Shown: piece after piece, positions 8,077 to 17,186 of the stretch | Position numbering within the stretch: the first letter of the stretch is position 1 | How the letters are laid out: every line of letters begins with the position of its first letter | DNA from: Candidatus Eiseniibacteriota bacterium | Lineage (GTDB): Bacteria; Eisenbacteria; RBG-16-71-46; CAIMUX01 | Length of the DNA stretch: 64,000 bases | Direction of reading: 5' to 3' | Assembly (NCBI GenBank): GCA_020633975.1 | Contig: JACKCR010000009.1 | Location: 62,001-126,000, forward strand | Notes under the pieces: generated by a model | What the model was told of the DNA's origin: nothing | Seen by the model: the letters and a program-made list of their open reading frames with translations, nothing else | The model's database searches: none | Position numbers and translations under genes: made by a program

Positions 8077-10533
8077 CTAGCGAGTCACGAGTACGCTGCG
8101 GCTGACGCTCGCATCCCCCGCTTGGAGCCTGGTGTAGTAGACGCCCGACGGCACCGTGATCCCGTTCGAGTCACGCCCGTCCCAGCGGACCTGGTGCTCG
8201 CCAGCATTCATGGTCGCGGCGGTCAGGACACTCCGGACGAGACGACCCTGCGTGTCGAACACCGCGAGCGACACCTTCGACGTCTCCGGCAGACGGAAGT
8301 GGAGCGTCGATGCGCCACGAGTCGGGTTCGGCGAGGCGGCGAGTTCGAGCCGTGTCGCGTTCGTCGAGATCTGCTCCGGCGTGTTCGATGTCTCTTCGAC
8401 GCCCAGGAACTGACAGAGTGCGGTCGTTTCGATGGTGCTGAGATCCCAGCGGCACTTCATCTCGAGGACGACGTAATCGGTCGCGGGATCGTAGTCCGCA
8501 TCGTGCGGGATGTCGAACTCGAGCGGGTGCTCGGGATCGATCGTCATCACACCGGCCGTACGCTTGGTCAGCGAGAGCAGCGCCGGATCGCAGGGCGAGA
8601 GCTGCGGAAGCTCGAGCTTCTGTGGCGAGATCCAGTAGCTCACCTCGACCTGCATGTGATCCTGCCACTCGCCATCGTCCATCCGGCCACCGAGGAAGCC
8701 ACCCGATTCCTGATCCAGTGCACCGACCACGATGTGATCGCGCCCGTCGAACGGGAAGGAGAAGCGTTGGACGTTCGGCGTGGGGATCCAGTCTTCCTGT
8801 GTGACCAGACCTTCGCTCTGCCAGGTAGCGCGCTCGATCACGAGCGGAGTCGGGATCGGCGTGATCGGCGGGCAGTAGCCGATGTGGAGGTATTCGCCGA
8901 CGGGAACGGGACCGCCACCCGTCACTTCGACGATCGTCTCGTTCGCGGACGGAACGAACGTCGTCTGCACGAAGTCCGACGGTAGGATGAGGTCGTAGCA
9001 GTCCTCTGCGTTGCTGTCGGCGATGAACCACTGCGTCCCGTTGTCCACCGTCGCATCTCCGAAGACGCGCAGCTGCATGCCGTCGCGAGGAATCGGAATC
9101 TGCGGCGTGGGAATCAGGATGTTCCAGTAGATCGGCTCGGGGCACCCGAGCGGATAGTCCTCGACTTCCCCGAACTGCGCCGCACCGCGCGTGGCCGAGA
9201 GCGTTCCGTCGACGTTGTTGACGCCACCGGAGTTCTCTCCCCAGTCGAGTCGCGCCCGCAGCCAGATCGGCTGCCGCGGATTCGGAAGGGCTCCCGGGAG
9301 CGGGAGTGGGTAGACGAACCAGTGCGGCTGGGTCGCGTTCGGCCCCGCAAGCGGACCGAAGTTGAACGAGTCGGTCACGATCCGCTCGCCCGGATGCTCC
9401 CAGTTGCAGTTCTGGTTTCCGTCGAGCCACATGTTGAGGAACATCGGCAGCCCGGTTGCGGCGGAGTAGTCGTGCTGGTTACCGACCGCGTCCGTGGCCT
9501 GCACCACGCGAGCCGCCACAAAAGCCGGCTTACCCCAGAGCGGCGGGTTCGGGAAGAAGCGGATTCCGTCGTCGAAGCGATCGCGGTCGACCACGTCGGC
9601 CTCGCACTCGCTGTCCATGTCGAAGCCGAGCCACTCGTACGTGTAGTTCCGTCCCGGCTGGCGTTCGCGGATTCCGAAGATGTGCTCCGCTCCCTGGAGA
9701 CGTCCGTCGAGCGTGACACCGTTCAGAGTCCGGCCTGCGCCGACGTCGTGGACGAGCGTCGGGTACTGGCCGATCACGCCACAGATCGGATCGGGATCCG
9801 GCGCGTCCCCGAGGTCGTGGTTGTAGAGGAAGTTGATTCCGTCCTCGTCGTCCGGCGACGTGCGGTGGTTGCTGTTCAGCGTGAGGTCGAGGAACGGGTT
9901 CATGATCGGGCCTGGAGGGTTCGAGGTGCCTCCGGCCGTCGCATGGTCGAGTCCGAAGAAGTGACCGATCTCGTGCAGCGCGACGGTCTGGACGTCCGGG
10001 TCACCACCCATCGCGACGTTGTGACCAACGACCTTCCAGTTGTAGTTCGTGTCGTTGAACCGGATGTCGGACTCTCCGATCCGTCCGTTCGCGACGTTGA
10101 ACCAGGTCGTCGTCACGGCGAGCGTTGCGGCTCCGAGTCCGCCACCGAAGTCGACGATGTTGTTGCCGTCGAGGTTGCCGGCCGGCAGCGCGCCAGCGGG
10201 TGTCGCGACTTCATTGAATCCGAGATGCGAAGGCGCAACGGCGCCCCAAGTGGAAAACGCCTGCTTTATCTCGACGAACTCTCCGGCCCCGCCGATGTCC
10301 GTCGTCCCGGCGCCGCGTGACCATGGCACTTCGCAGCCCGGAAGTTCACGCAGGTCCCAGTGAGCGAAGAGGTGGACGGCCATTCCCGGCCAGACGTGAG
10401 GAGGGGCACCGGCGGCCGCTCCTCCGGTGAGACGGAAGGCGTACGCGGACTCGAGCGTTCCTCCCGTCGAGAGGAGCAGGCCGGTCAGTGCCGTCGCCAG
10501 GACGGCGCGGGAGATCGTGTTCGTGCGCTTCAT
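8077..10533 (-). CDS. Secreted matrixin-like metalloprotease with C-terminal FlgD-like sorting domain
   Basis: The 818-residue protein has a signal peptide (AVLATALTGLLLSTGGTLESAYA). The metzincin zinc site HEIGHFFGLDH spans 187-197 (His187, His191, His197, catalytic Glu188), with a Met-turn candidate IMNPF near 210. After the catalytic domain come several hundred residues of beta-rich sequence with an event-like GEVEDYPLG segment. The C-terminal 85 residues (NPTRGASTLHFRLPETSKV...GRLVRS...GVYYTRLQAG) form an FlgD Ig-like/type IX-like sorting module. It is the second gene of an operon: the upstream secreted protein ends only 2 bp before this start. A partial sigma-54 promoter upstream suggests control by the divergent activator. 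Peptidase identity is sure; the substrate is unknown. Confidence 0.92.
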   Translation of the reverse strand: MKRTNTISRAVLATALTGLLLSTGGTLESAYAFRLTGGAAAGAPPHVWPGMAVHLFAHWDLRELPGCEVPWSRGAGTTDIGGAGEFVEIKQAFSTWGAVAPSHLGFNEVATPAGALPAGNLDGNNIVDFGGGLGAATLAVTTTWFNVANGRIGESDIRFNDTNYNWKVVGHNVAMGGDPDVQTVALHEIGHFFGLDHATAGGTSNPPGPIMNPFLDLTLNSNHRTSPDDEDGINFLYNHDLGDAPDPDPICGVIGQYPTLVHDVGAGRTLNGVTLDGRLQGAEHIFGIRERQPGRNYTYEWLGFDMDSECEADVVDRDRFDDGIRFFPNPPLWGKPAFVAARVVQATDAVGNQHDYSAATGLPMFLNMWLDGNQNCNWEHPGERIVTDSFNFGPLAGPNATQPHWFVYPLPLPGALPNPRQPIWLRARLDWGENSGGVNNVDGTLSATRGAAQFGEVEDYPLGCPEPIYWNILIPTPQIPIPRDGMQLRVFGDATVDNGTQWFIADSNAEDCYDLILPSDFVQTTFVPSANETIVEVTGGGPVPVGEYLHIGYCPPITPIPTPLVIERATWQSEGLVTQEDWIPTPNVQRFSFPFDGRDHIVVGALDQESGGFLGGRMDDGEWQDHMQVEVSYWISPQKLELPQLSPCDPALLSLTKRTAGVMTIDPEHPLEFDIPHDADYDPATDYVVLEMKCRWDLSTIETTALCQFLGVEETSNTPEQISTNATRLELAASPNPTRGASTLHFRLPETSKVSLAVFDTQGRLVRSVLTAATMNAGEHQVRWDGRDSNGITVPSGVYYTRLQAGDASVSRSVLVTR

Positions 10534-10535
10534 GA

Positions 10536-11081
10536 TCAGCGGCCCTCCTGGATCTCGGTGACGGTGTTCCAGAACGTGTCCCGGTCGAAGCTTCCGACCA
10601 GGTCGTTCGTGATCTGAGTTCCGATCGCGTCCGCGGCGACGGTGAACTTGCCGCGTTCGAGTGCGACGATCGGGACGAACAGTTCGGGGTCCTCGTGCAG
10701 GAAGAGGACGACCTGCTCGCCTTCGTTCATCGTCGGCGCTCCGTCGACCACCATTGCGGTGTCGTCGACAGTCCCGCCGAGCATCCGGATCGTGCGCGTG
10801 ATCGCGCCCGCGTCGGCGCAGTCGCCTTCACTCCGGCTCACGTCGAGGACGACGTCCGTATAGATCTGCGTTCCTTCCGCGTTCCAGTCACTCCGCACCG
10901 AGACGACCGTGCCTTCGACGACGCAGTCCGCATAGCGGACGAGACCGTCGAGATCGAGAGACAACGTGGTGCTGGCCGCACCGGTGGAAACGAGAGTGGC
11001 GGTGAGCGTCAGCCCGGCGGCGAGTGCGCGCGCCCAGGGAGCAAGTCCGCAAGGGCCTTGGGGCAGAGACGTGTGGGGCAT
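10536..11081 (-). CDS. Small secreted protein, first gene of the matrixin operon
   Basis: Not assigned to a named family. The 181-residue product starts at an ATG with GGAAGG five bases upstream; the frame extends to 11309 but that part is low-complexity and overlaps promoter elements. A signal peptide (ARALAAGLTLTATLVSTGAAS) is followed by a beta-rich domain: VRYADCVVEGTVVSVRSDWN, YTDVVLDVSRSEGD, RMLGGTVDDTAMVVDG, EGEQVVLFLHED. Proteins of this pattern are often encoded beside secreted matrixins. Two Cys (in YADCVV and GDCADA) may form a disulfide. It ends 2 bp before the matrixin start, so the two are co-transcribed. It might be a chaperone, inhibitor or partner of the protease; that is inference. 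Confidence 0.7.
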   Translation of the reverse strand: MPHTSLPQGPCGLAPWARALAAGLTLTATLVSTGAASTTLSLDLDGLVRYADCVVEGTVVSVRSDWNAEGTQIYTDVVLDVSRSEGDCADAGAITRTIRMLGGTVDDTAMVVDGAPTMNEGEQVVLFLHEDPELFVPIVALERGKFTVAADAIGTQITNDLVGSFDRDTFWNTVTEIQEGR

Positions 11082-11163
11082 GGGTACCTTCCTTCGGCTT
11101 CGATCTGATTCGGGACTTGGGACCGGGCCTCCCCCGGGTCCGCGTGGCCATGGTTCGTTCGAT

Positions 11164-11179
11164 TGGCCTTCGAGTTGCA
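11164..11179 (+). promoter_or_regulatory. Putative sigma-54 (-24/-12) promoter toward the TPR activator
   Basis: TGGCCT-N5-TTGCA: GG at 11165-11166 and GC at 11177-11178 are exactly 12 apart, and the -12 half is a perfect TTGCA. The consensus is TGGCAC-N5-TTGCW. It would start transcription near 11190, leaving a leader of about 260 nt before the activator start, and would imply autoregulation. Confidence 0.5.
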
Positions 11180-11184
11180 GTAAG

Positions 11185-11200
11185 TGAAGTGGCGTGCCAA
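11185..11200 (-). promoter_or_regulatory. Partial sigma-54 promoter toward the matrixin operon
   Basis: On the minus strand TTGGCACG (-24 half, perfect) is followed after CCAC by TTCAC where TTGCW is expected. The -24 half is excellent, but the -12 half misses the GC pair. It lies about 105 nt upstream of the first gene of the operon. It is back-to-back with the element at 11164-11179. Confidence 0.35.
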
Positions 11201-11286
11201 TCGGGAAAGGAGCCGTAAGTACATGAAGGGTTGTGAGTTGAGAGCTGTCGGGAATCCGCGCACGGAGCCGCCTGAGCCCCTGCCCC

Positions 11287-11380
11287 ACTCGCGAGTTTCC
11301 GCGAATCAAAGCAATTCGTTGCGAAGCAATACGTTGAGAGACTCGCGGGAATCCGTGGAAACCGAGTTCGCGCGAGTCCG
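11287..11380. repeat. Cluster of short repeats, possible enhancer-type activator sites
   Basis: A tandem 15-mer (GCAATTCGTTGCGAA at 11311-11325, GCAATACGTTGAGAG at 11326-11340; 12 of 15 identical) is flanked by ACTCGCGAG (11288) and ACTCGCGGG (11341) and further TCGCG-containing copies. The cluster is about 115-205 bases upstream of the predicted minus-strand start point, the usual distance for sigma-54 activator binding sites. A perfect 7-bp hairpin (11418-11424 with 11428-11434) precedes the activator start. The region 11082-11447 holds no gene. Confidence 0.35.
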
Positions 11381-11447
11381 CGAAGAAGCGCGGGAGGGGG
11401 GTGCTCCTCTATACTGGGGAGGCTACGAGCCTCCCTGGAGATTGCCG

Positions 11448-14400
11448 ATGACCACGCTGCCCGGTTCGGAAGAGCCGGCCTTTCCCGTGCCGGATGGGTC
11501 GGGACTCTCTGGCCTCCTCCTCGAGGCCGGCCGCGCCTTCCTCGAACGGAAGGAGTGGGAGCGTGCGCGTGACGCCGCGAACCAGATCCTTGCCCTACAA
11601 CTGGACGATGAGGAAAGGGAGCCCGCGTTCGCACTCTTGGCGCGTTCTCTCGATTCACTCGGAGAAGCGACCGCCGCAGAGACAGCGTGGTCCGAAGTGC
11701 GAACGCTTCGCGAGCGCGCCGGAGATGCGATGGGTATGGCCCGCGTCTGGAGAGAGATCGGTCTTCTCCGCAAGCGGGACGACCGTCTGCACGACGCACG
11801 CGATGCCTTCTCCGAGTCGCTCCGCTGCTCTGCCTCTACGGTTCCGGGTGGAGAACGCGCGCGAACTCTCGAAGAGCTGGGCGTCGTGGAGCGTCATCTC
11901 GGAGAGTCCACCGACTCATTGCGACATCTCGAGGAAGCCCTCCGCATCTGGGAAGCGCTCTCGTCTCCGCAAGACGTCGTCCGTGCACTCGAGAAGCTCG
12001 CCAACGTGAAGCAACGGCTCGGTCGACTTGGCGAAGCGGAAGCCGACTACCTGCGCGCCATCGACATCCTGACCGAACACCAGGATCCGGGACGGCTCGC
12101 GATCCTGCACAACAACCTCGGAGTGATCCGGCACTCCGTCGGTGATCATGAAGGTGCAATCGAACACTCCGAGACAGCACACGAACTGTTTCGAGCACTG
12201 AACGAACGGCTTCAGGTTGCCGCCACACTCAGCAACCTCGGTCTGCTCCGTTCCCTGAGGGGCGAGAACATACGTGCCCGCGCCCATCTCGAAGAGAGCC
12301 TGGCGATCCTCGAATCACTAGGCGAATGGAGACGACGCGCGGTCGTCCTCAACAACCTCTCCCTCGTTGCCTATACGTCGGGACGGTACGAAGAGGCACT
12401 GCACCTCGCGGACGCATCACTCGAAGCGTGCGCAGAGTCGGAAACTCAGGAAGGGCTCGCCAAGCCTCTCATCAACCGAGCCCGGGCGCTTCTTTCCCTC
12501 TCCAGGTTCGAGGACGCGGAGGAATCGGCGCGACGCGCCGAACGGACCGCAGAGAAGACTGGTTCGACGGAGGACCGCGCGGAGGCCGCACTTTGTCTTG
12601 CTGCTTTGGGGCTCGCCCAGAGCGATCTCGAAGCGGCACTCACCCACACTACCGAAGCCGCTCAGTTCGCGGGAGAGGAGCTTCCCCGGCAACGCGCGGA
12701 GGCACTACGACTCGAAGCGAGAATCCGATCTCGTCGAGACGAAGACGAACTCGCGCGCGATCTGCTTCTCGAGAGTGAAGCTCTGTACAGCAGACTCGCG
12801 GATCCGTATCACCGTGCACTCTGCGGTGCCGATCTTGGACGTGTCTTCCTGGGCGCGCGTGGCTTCGAGGCTGCCGCGACGCGACTTCGCGAGGCGGTGG
12901 AGCTCTTCGCAAAGCTGGGCAACGAAACGAAACGGTTCGAGACGCTGCTCGGCCTCGCGGAAGCCGAGTACGCATTCAACCCATCCGAGGCGGAAGCTCG
13001 GTTCGAAGACGCGACCGAGGTCGCGCGCCTCGCGGATCAACCGGATTGGATCGCCCAGGTCGAGAGAGTTCGGGCGAGGCTTGCCCGGCCCGAGGCCGGC
13101 GAAGTCGAGTCGGGCCCGCGGTGGATCCGCGTTCTCGCACTGCTGAGTCGTTGGGCCAAAGACTCGATGGCACGGGCGAGCGCGGCGGGTCGATCAGATC
13201 CGGCGGAGGTCCCGGACCTACTCGTTCGTGAACTCGGACTCGTGTGGACGGCGTTCGACGACACTACCGAAAGTGATCCCGCGCTCGGGGGCTTGTCCGC
13301 TGGAGACGCGAACTGGGAAGCCAACTGGAAGCGTCACGCCGAGGAACGACTCGGATGGACTGGTCGAAGTGCGGATCCTCTGGAACTCGGAAGCGACGCC
13401 AAGATGACGTCGCGTGACGCAGAGCACGGCCCGGTTCAGGTACGAACGATCGACGGACGTCGGTTCGCAATCGTCGACATGCCCGCTCCGTTCTACGGGG
13501 TGCAGTGGATAGCCGGCGGCAGCGTCGTGCGCACCTGGGACTCTGATCCCACACTGAGTGCCGTCCACGCCGTAGCGGAGGCGGTCGCGCTCTGCTTCTG
13601 CGCCGCCGAGCTACATCGTGAGACGCTGCCCGACACCCCGATCGAGAAGCAGGAGTTCGAGGGCATCCTCTACGCCAGCTCGGCCATGGCTCGGATCGTT
13701 TCCGTGGTGGACCAGGTCTCAGGGTCGGACGCCGGCGTTCTGATCCGGGGCGAGAGCGGCACAGGAAAGGAGCTGATCGCCCGAGCCGTCCATGAACGGA
13801 GCGGACGAGCCGGGCGCTTCATTGCGATCAACTGTCCATCCGTTCCGAAGGACCTGATCGAAGCAGAGCTCTTCGGCTCCGAGAAGGGCGCGTTCACCGG
13901 CGCGGACCGCACCCGAGTCGGACAGATCGAGTTGGCGGATCAAGGCACGCTCTTCCTCGACGAAGTCGGCGACATGGAGATGTCCGTCCAGACGAAGCTT
14001 CTCCGTTTCCTCGAAGAACGCGAGCTGATGCGAGTCGGCGGACGGGAGACCATCTCGGTCGACGTCCGACTCGTCGCCGCAACCAGTCGCGACCTGGATG
14101 CCATGGTGGAAGCCGGTACGTTCCGCGCGGATCTCCTCCATCGGATCATGGTCGTCCCGATCTTCGTTCCGCCCTTACGGGATCGACGAGGTGATGTCGC
14201 CTGCCTGGTTCGTCACTTTGCCGAGGAGCGGTCGAACCGCGAGGGGCGCGAGCGCGTCTTCGCACCCGAAGCGGTGGCCATGCTTTCCAGGCAGCCTTGG
14301 AAGGGCAACGTGCGTGAACTGCGCAATGTCGTCCACCGGATCTTCGCGCTCTCGAACGACGACGTCTTCACCGTGCGCGCGATACCGGAGGAGTACCGCC

Positions 14401-14693
14401 AAGACCACGGCGGCGCTTCGCCCTCGGAAGCCACGAGCCTCGCGGCCGGCGCGAACCGCCCTGCCAAGACTTCACCTGGATCCGGGGCACTCGAAGTCGA
14501 CCCTCTCCGTCCGGGAGAGACACTCACGACGCGCCTCATGGAGATCGAAGGAACCCTTCTCCGTCGAGTATTGGAGGAGGAAGGCTGGAACCAGTCCCAA
14601 GCGGCACGTCGACTCGGAATCAAGGAGTCTACGCTAAGAGACAAGAACAAGAAGTTCGGCATCAAGCGACCGAATCGTGGGAGGACCCGATGA
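11448..14693 (+). CDS. Sigma-54-dependent transcriptional activator with N-terminal TPR sensor region
   Basis: The 1081-residue protein has three parts. Residues 1-560 are tandem TPRs with repeated LEELGVVERHLGE- and LNNLSLVAYTSGRYEEAL-type helices. A linker of about 180 residues follows. The AAA+ domain has Walker A GESGTGKE (768-775), the sigma-54 contact loop GAFTGA (814-819, intact), Walker B TLFLDEVGD and WKGNVRELRN. The C-terminus is a Fis-type helix-turn-helix (NQSQAARRLGIKESTLRDK). It should open sigma-54 promoters using ATP. The TPR part replaces the usual receiver or GAF sensor, so the signal may be a protein. The ATG at 11448 has CTGGAG seven bases upstream; the longer frame to 11184 is rejected. 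The next gene overlaps by 4 bases. Confidence 0.93.
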   Translation: MTTLPGSEEPAFPVPDGSGLSGLLLEAGRAFLERKEWERARDAANQILALQLDDEEREPAFALLARSLDSLGEATAAETAWSEVRTLRERAGDAMGMARVWREIGLLRKRDDRLHDARDAFSESLRCSASTVPGGERARTLEELGVVERHLGESTDSLRHLEEALRIWEALSSPQDVVRALEKLANVKQRLGRLGEAEADYLRAIDILTEHQDPGRLAILHNNLGVIRHSVGDHEGAIEHSETAHELFRALNERLQVAATLSNLGLLRSLRGENIRARAHLEESLAILESLGEWRRRAVVLNNLSLVAYTSGRYEEALHLADASLEACAESETQEGLAKPLINRARALLSLSRFEDAEESARRAERTAEKTGSTEDRAEAALCLAALGLAQSDLEAALTHTTEAAQFAGEELPRQRAEALRLEARIRSRRDEDELARDLLLESEALYSRLADPYHRALCGADLGRVFLGARGFEAAATRLREAVELFAKLGNETKRFETLLGLAEAEYAFNPSEAEARFEDATEVARLADQPDWIAQVERVRARLARPEAGEVESGPRWIRVLALLSRWAKDSMARASAAGRSDPAEVPDLLVRELGLVWTAFDDTTESDPALGGLSAGDANWEANWKRHAEERLGWTGRSADPLELGSDAKMTSRDAEHGPVQVRTIDGRRFAIVDMPAPFYGVQWIAGGSVVRTWDSDPTLSAVHAVAEAVALCFCAAELHRETLPDTPIEKQEFEGILYASSAMARIVSVVDQVSGSDAGVLIRGESGTGKELIARAVHERSGRAGRFIAINCPSVPKDLIEAELFGSEKGAFTGADRTRVGQIELADQGTLFLDEVGDMEMSVQTKLLRFLEERELMRVGGRETISVDVRLVAATSRDLDAMVEAGTFRADLLHRIMVVPIFVPPLRDRRGDVACLVRHFAEERSNREGRERVFAPEAVAMLSRQPWKGNVRELRNVVHRIFALSNDDVFTVRAIPEEYRQDHGGASPSEATSLAAGANRPAKTSPGSGALEVDPLRPGETLTTRLMEIEGTLLRRVLEEEGWNQSQAARRLGIKESTLRDKNKKFGIKRPNRGRTR

Positions 14694-15751
14694 GCACACG
14701 CATCCTGTCAGGCTTCGCCATGACGACCGTACTCTCCCTTTGCTTCGCGGCGCTGTCTGCCGCTCGAGTCGAAGCCTCGGTGTACCTGAACGAGTACCGA
14801 CACAACCTCGCGCTCGACAGCGACATCATCGAAGTGCACAACTCCGGCCCCGGTGACGTAGACCTCGGCGGCTGGATCATCCGAACGTTGGGCGGGACGG
14901 ACTATGTGTTCCCAAGCGGCACGATCCTGCTCGATGGCGACTACCTCGCCGTGGACATCGGTGACCAAATCGACCCGATCGGCGGCCAGATGATCCTGAT
15001 CGACGACCTCGACTCCTTCACCGGATCCGATGAGTCGGGAAACCGCCCCGGGAACGAACTCGTCATCGATCGAGTTCGATTCGGGATCGCCGGTGGAGCC
15101 CCCGCTCCGCCGCGTGCAACCGGTGCGTCTCTCGCCAGAGTCCCCGATGCATCCGCCAACCCACCACTCATCCCGGCAGACGACGAGAACTGGTGGACGA
15201 TCGACCCGACCCCGACGATCGGAGGACCGAACGATGCACAGTCCTCGAACCTCGGCGCGGGACCGGTGGTCAACGAGATCCGAGTCGCCCATGGGACGGG
15301 CACGGACTGGATCGAAGTCTTCAACCCGCTTCCATCACCGGTGAACCTGGGCGATTGGTTCGCGTCGTCCGGGCACAACATCTGGTTCCTCGAAGGTGTC
15401 GTGCCGCCTCTTGGTTTTGCGGCCTTCGCCGTTCCTGGTCTCGATCTCTCGGTCACGCGCCGGGTCGATCTGTTCAACCCCCTCATTTCGCGGCTCGACC
15501 AGAAGGGGATCGACGGGGCACCTCCCGCAGACTGCTACGGACTCTGTCCGGACGGCGCACCGCCGTCGAACGGCTACAACTACCTGACCTCGGGAGGAGG
15601 GGACACCTGGTTCCCTGGCCTCTGTTCTCTCGGCTCATCCAACCAGGGATCGGGCGGCGATTGCGACGTCACCGGAATCGGTGATGAAGAAAGCCCGGAC
15701 CCCGCGGTAGAGCCGTCCAGCTGGGGAGAGGTCAAGCGACGGTTCCGCTGA
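14690..15751 (+). CDS. Secreted protein with two lamin-tail domains
   Basis: The 353-residue product has a signal peptide (FAMTTVLSLCFAALSAARVEA). It carries two lamin-tail domain copies: the first from VYLNEYRHNLALDSDIIEVHN through GWIIRTLGGTDYVFPSGT, the second from NEIRVAHGTGTDWIEVFNP through LGDWFASSGHNIWFLEG. Such domains are Ig-like beta folds found in many bacterial surface proteins; they are thought to bind DNA, nucleases or other surface partners. The ATG overlaps the stop of the sigma-54 activator (ATGA), so the two genes are translationally coupled. This suggests the secreted protein belongs to the same regulatory unit. The C-terminal 80 residues are Gly/Pro-rich with three Cys. 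No enzymatic motif is seen. Confidence 0.85.
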   Translation: MSTRILSGFAMTTVLSLCFAALSAARVEASVYLNEYRHNLALDSDIIEVHNSGPGDVDLGGWIIRTLGGTDYVFPSGTILLDGDYLAVDIGDQIDPIGGQMILIDDLDSFTGSDESGNRPGNELVIDRVRFGIAGGAPAPPRATGASLARVPDASANPPLIPADDENWWTIDPTPTIGGPNDAQSSNLGAGPVVNEIRVAHGTGTDWIEVFNPLPSPVNLGDWFASSGHNIWFLEGVVPPLGFAAFAVPGLDLSVTRRVDLFNPLISRLDQKGIDGAPPADCYGLCPDGAPPSNGYNYLTSGGGDTWFPGLCSLGSSNQGSGGDCDVTGIGDEESPDPAVEPSSWGEVKRRFR

Positions 15752-15768
15752 CATCCGGCTCGCGGATG
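15752..15768 (+). terminator. Short hairpin after the lamin-tail gene
   Basis: CATCCG (15752-15757) pairs with CGGATG (15763-15768) immediately after the stop codon. The stem is only 6 bp and lacks a T-tract, so it is a weak or rho-assisted terminator at best. Confidence 0.35.
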
Positions 15769-15866
15769 GGCGGTTCCGTCAGAATCGGTGCCGCCGAAGC
15801 GAGTCTCGATGAACATCGGGCCTGGAATCCATGGACGGTCCGGCGAGCTCGCAGGGAGGGAGAGAG

Positions 15867-17123
15867 ATGAACCCGTCCATGCATCGCCCGCGACGTCGCC
15901 AGAGGTCACTACGCGCGCTCTGGCTAGCAGTAGCTCTGGGGAGCCTCGTAGGCTCGAGCGTAAGTGCCCAAACCGAGGAGGCGCATGTCCCACCGGACGG
16001 CGCCTCCGAACTCGTCCCCGTCGTCATCACCATCGAGGCTCCGGCATCGACGGAGATGTACACAAAACTCTGGATCACCGGTGACGGCGAGCAACTCGGC
16101 TCCTGGAACGGACGGGGCCTACTCGCCTCACCGGTCGGTCCCTACACCTATCAAGCGACGATCGAGTGGCCGATCGGAGAGATCCTCTCCTTCAGCGTCA
16201 CCCGGGGATCCTGGGACGAGGTCGAGTGTCGTTGGAAGGGACAGGCGATGCCGAAGCACGCGTTCCACGTCACGCGAGCCGACACCGCAAACGTCGTCGT
16301 CGAGCAGTGGTGCGACGTCGCGTTCGCGGACGAACCCTCCACATTCGAGCCGCTTTCCTCGGACATTCGAGTCTACTCTGCAGTCCAGAGCCAGTACGTC
16401 TGGTCGAGAGACGTACTGGTCTACTTGCCGCCGACCTATCACGACGACACCCACGCACGTTTCCCGGTGCTCTACCTCAACGACGGCTGGTCGATGTTCG
16501 CCGGTGTCGACGGAGACGCCTCCGTTCAGCCGCTGCTCGGCGCGATGCTCGACGACCTGATCCGTCGAGGCGAGGTGGAACCGCTCATCGTGGTAGGTGT
16601 CGCGGCTCCTCCGAACGCGCGGATGATGGACTACACGTGGGTACAGCACTTCGAGGGGACACGCACCAACGCGGACGGGTATCACCGGTTCCTCGCGGAG
16701 GAACTGAAGCCGTTCATCGACCAGCACTATCGAACCTTGCCGGATAGAGAACACACCGGCATCGCTGGTGCGTCACTCGGAGGTCTCGTGTCTCTCCATT
16801 TCGGCCTTCAGCCTGACGGCGAGTTCGGCCGGGTCGCGGCGATGTCCCCGTCCGTCTGGTGGGCCGACGAAACCATGACCCAATGGACCCGAACGGCAGA
16901 GAAGTCGAACACGAAGGTCTGGCTCGACATGGGAACCAACGAAGGGAACGACAGGGCCATTGGTGGGGCGCGACGGCTTCGCGATGCCCTCCAAGAACGG
17001 GGTTGGGAAGTGGGAGAAGACCTCTCGTACCTCGAAGTCGAGGGCGGAGTCCACACCCGCGACGCGTTCCTCGCCCGGTTCGACGAGGTCGCCCGGTTCC
17101 TCTACCCGCCCAGCCCCAACTGA
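15867..17123 (+). CDS. Secreted esterase (esterase D/Fes-type) with N-terminal CBM20-like domain
   Basis: The 418-residue product has a signal peptide (LRALWLAVALGSLVGSSVSA). It carries a starch-binding-like beta domain (VVITIEAPASTEMYTKLWITG...LGSWN), then an alpha/beta hydrolase of the putative-esterase family (PF00756-type). Visible features are RDVLVYLPPTY, FPVLYLNDGWSMF, the nucleophile elbow GASLGG with Ser303, and the His region GGVHTRDAF. Relatives include ferric-enterobactin esterases and acetylxylan or feruloyl esterases, so the substrate is open. The ATG at 15867 follows a strong purine-rich GGGAGGGAGAGAG; the frame to 15831 is not used. It starts 116 bases after the lamin-tail gene and may be a separate unit. 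Confidence 0.87.
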   Translation: MNPSMHRPRRRQRSLRALWLAVALGSLVGSSVSAQTEEAHVPPDGASELVPVVITIEAPASTEMYTKLWITGDGEQLGSWNGRGLLASPVGPYTYQATIEWPIGEILSFSVTRGSWDEVECRWKGQAMPKHAFHVTRADTANVVVEQWCDVAFADEPSTFEPLSSDIRVYSAVQSQYVWSRDVLVYLPPTYHDDTHARFPVLYLNDGWSMFAGVDGDASVQPLLGAMLDDLIRRGEVEPLIVVGVAAPPNARMMDYTWVQHFEGTRTNADGYHRFLAEELKPFIDQHYRTLPDREHTGIAGASLGGLVSLHFGLQPDGEFGRVAAMSPSVWWADETMTQWTRTAEKSNTKVWLDMGTNEGNDRAIGGARRLRDALQERGWEVGEDLSYLEVEGGVHTRDAFLARFDEVARFLYPPSPN

Positions 17124-17186
17124 CCTGGCCGCCGGGCACGCCGGACCCCGTCGTCTTCCGATGAATCCAATCCGCTGCTTCCCGCG

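Noticed and set aside
11184-11447. N-terminal extension of the sigma-54 activator
   Set aside because: The frame is open but overlaps the promoter elements and repeat cluster, and the ATG at 11448 has a proper ribosome-binding site.
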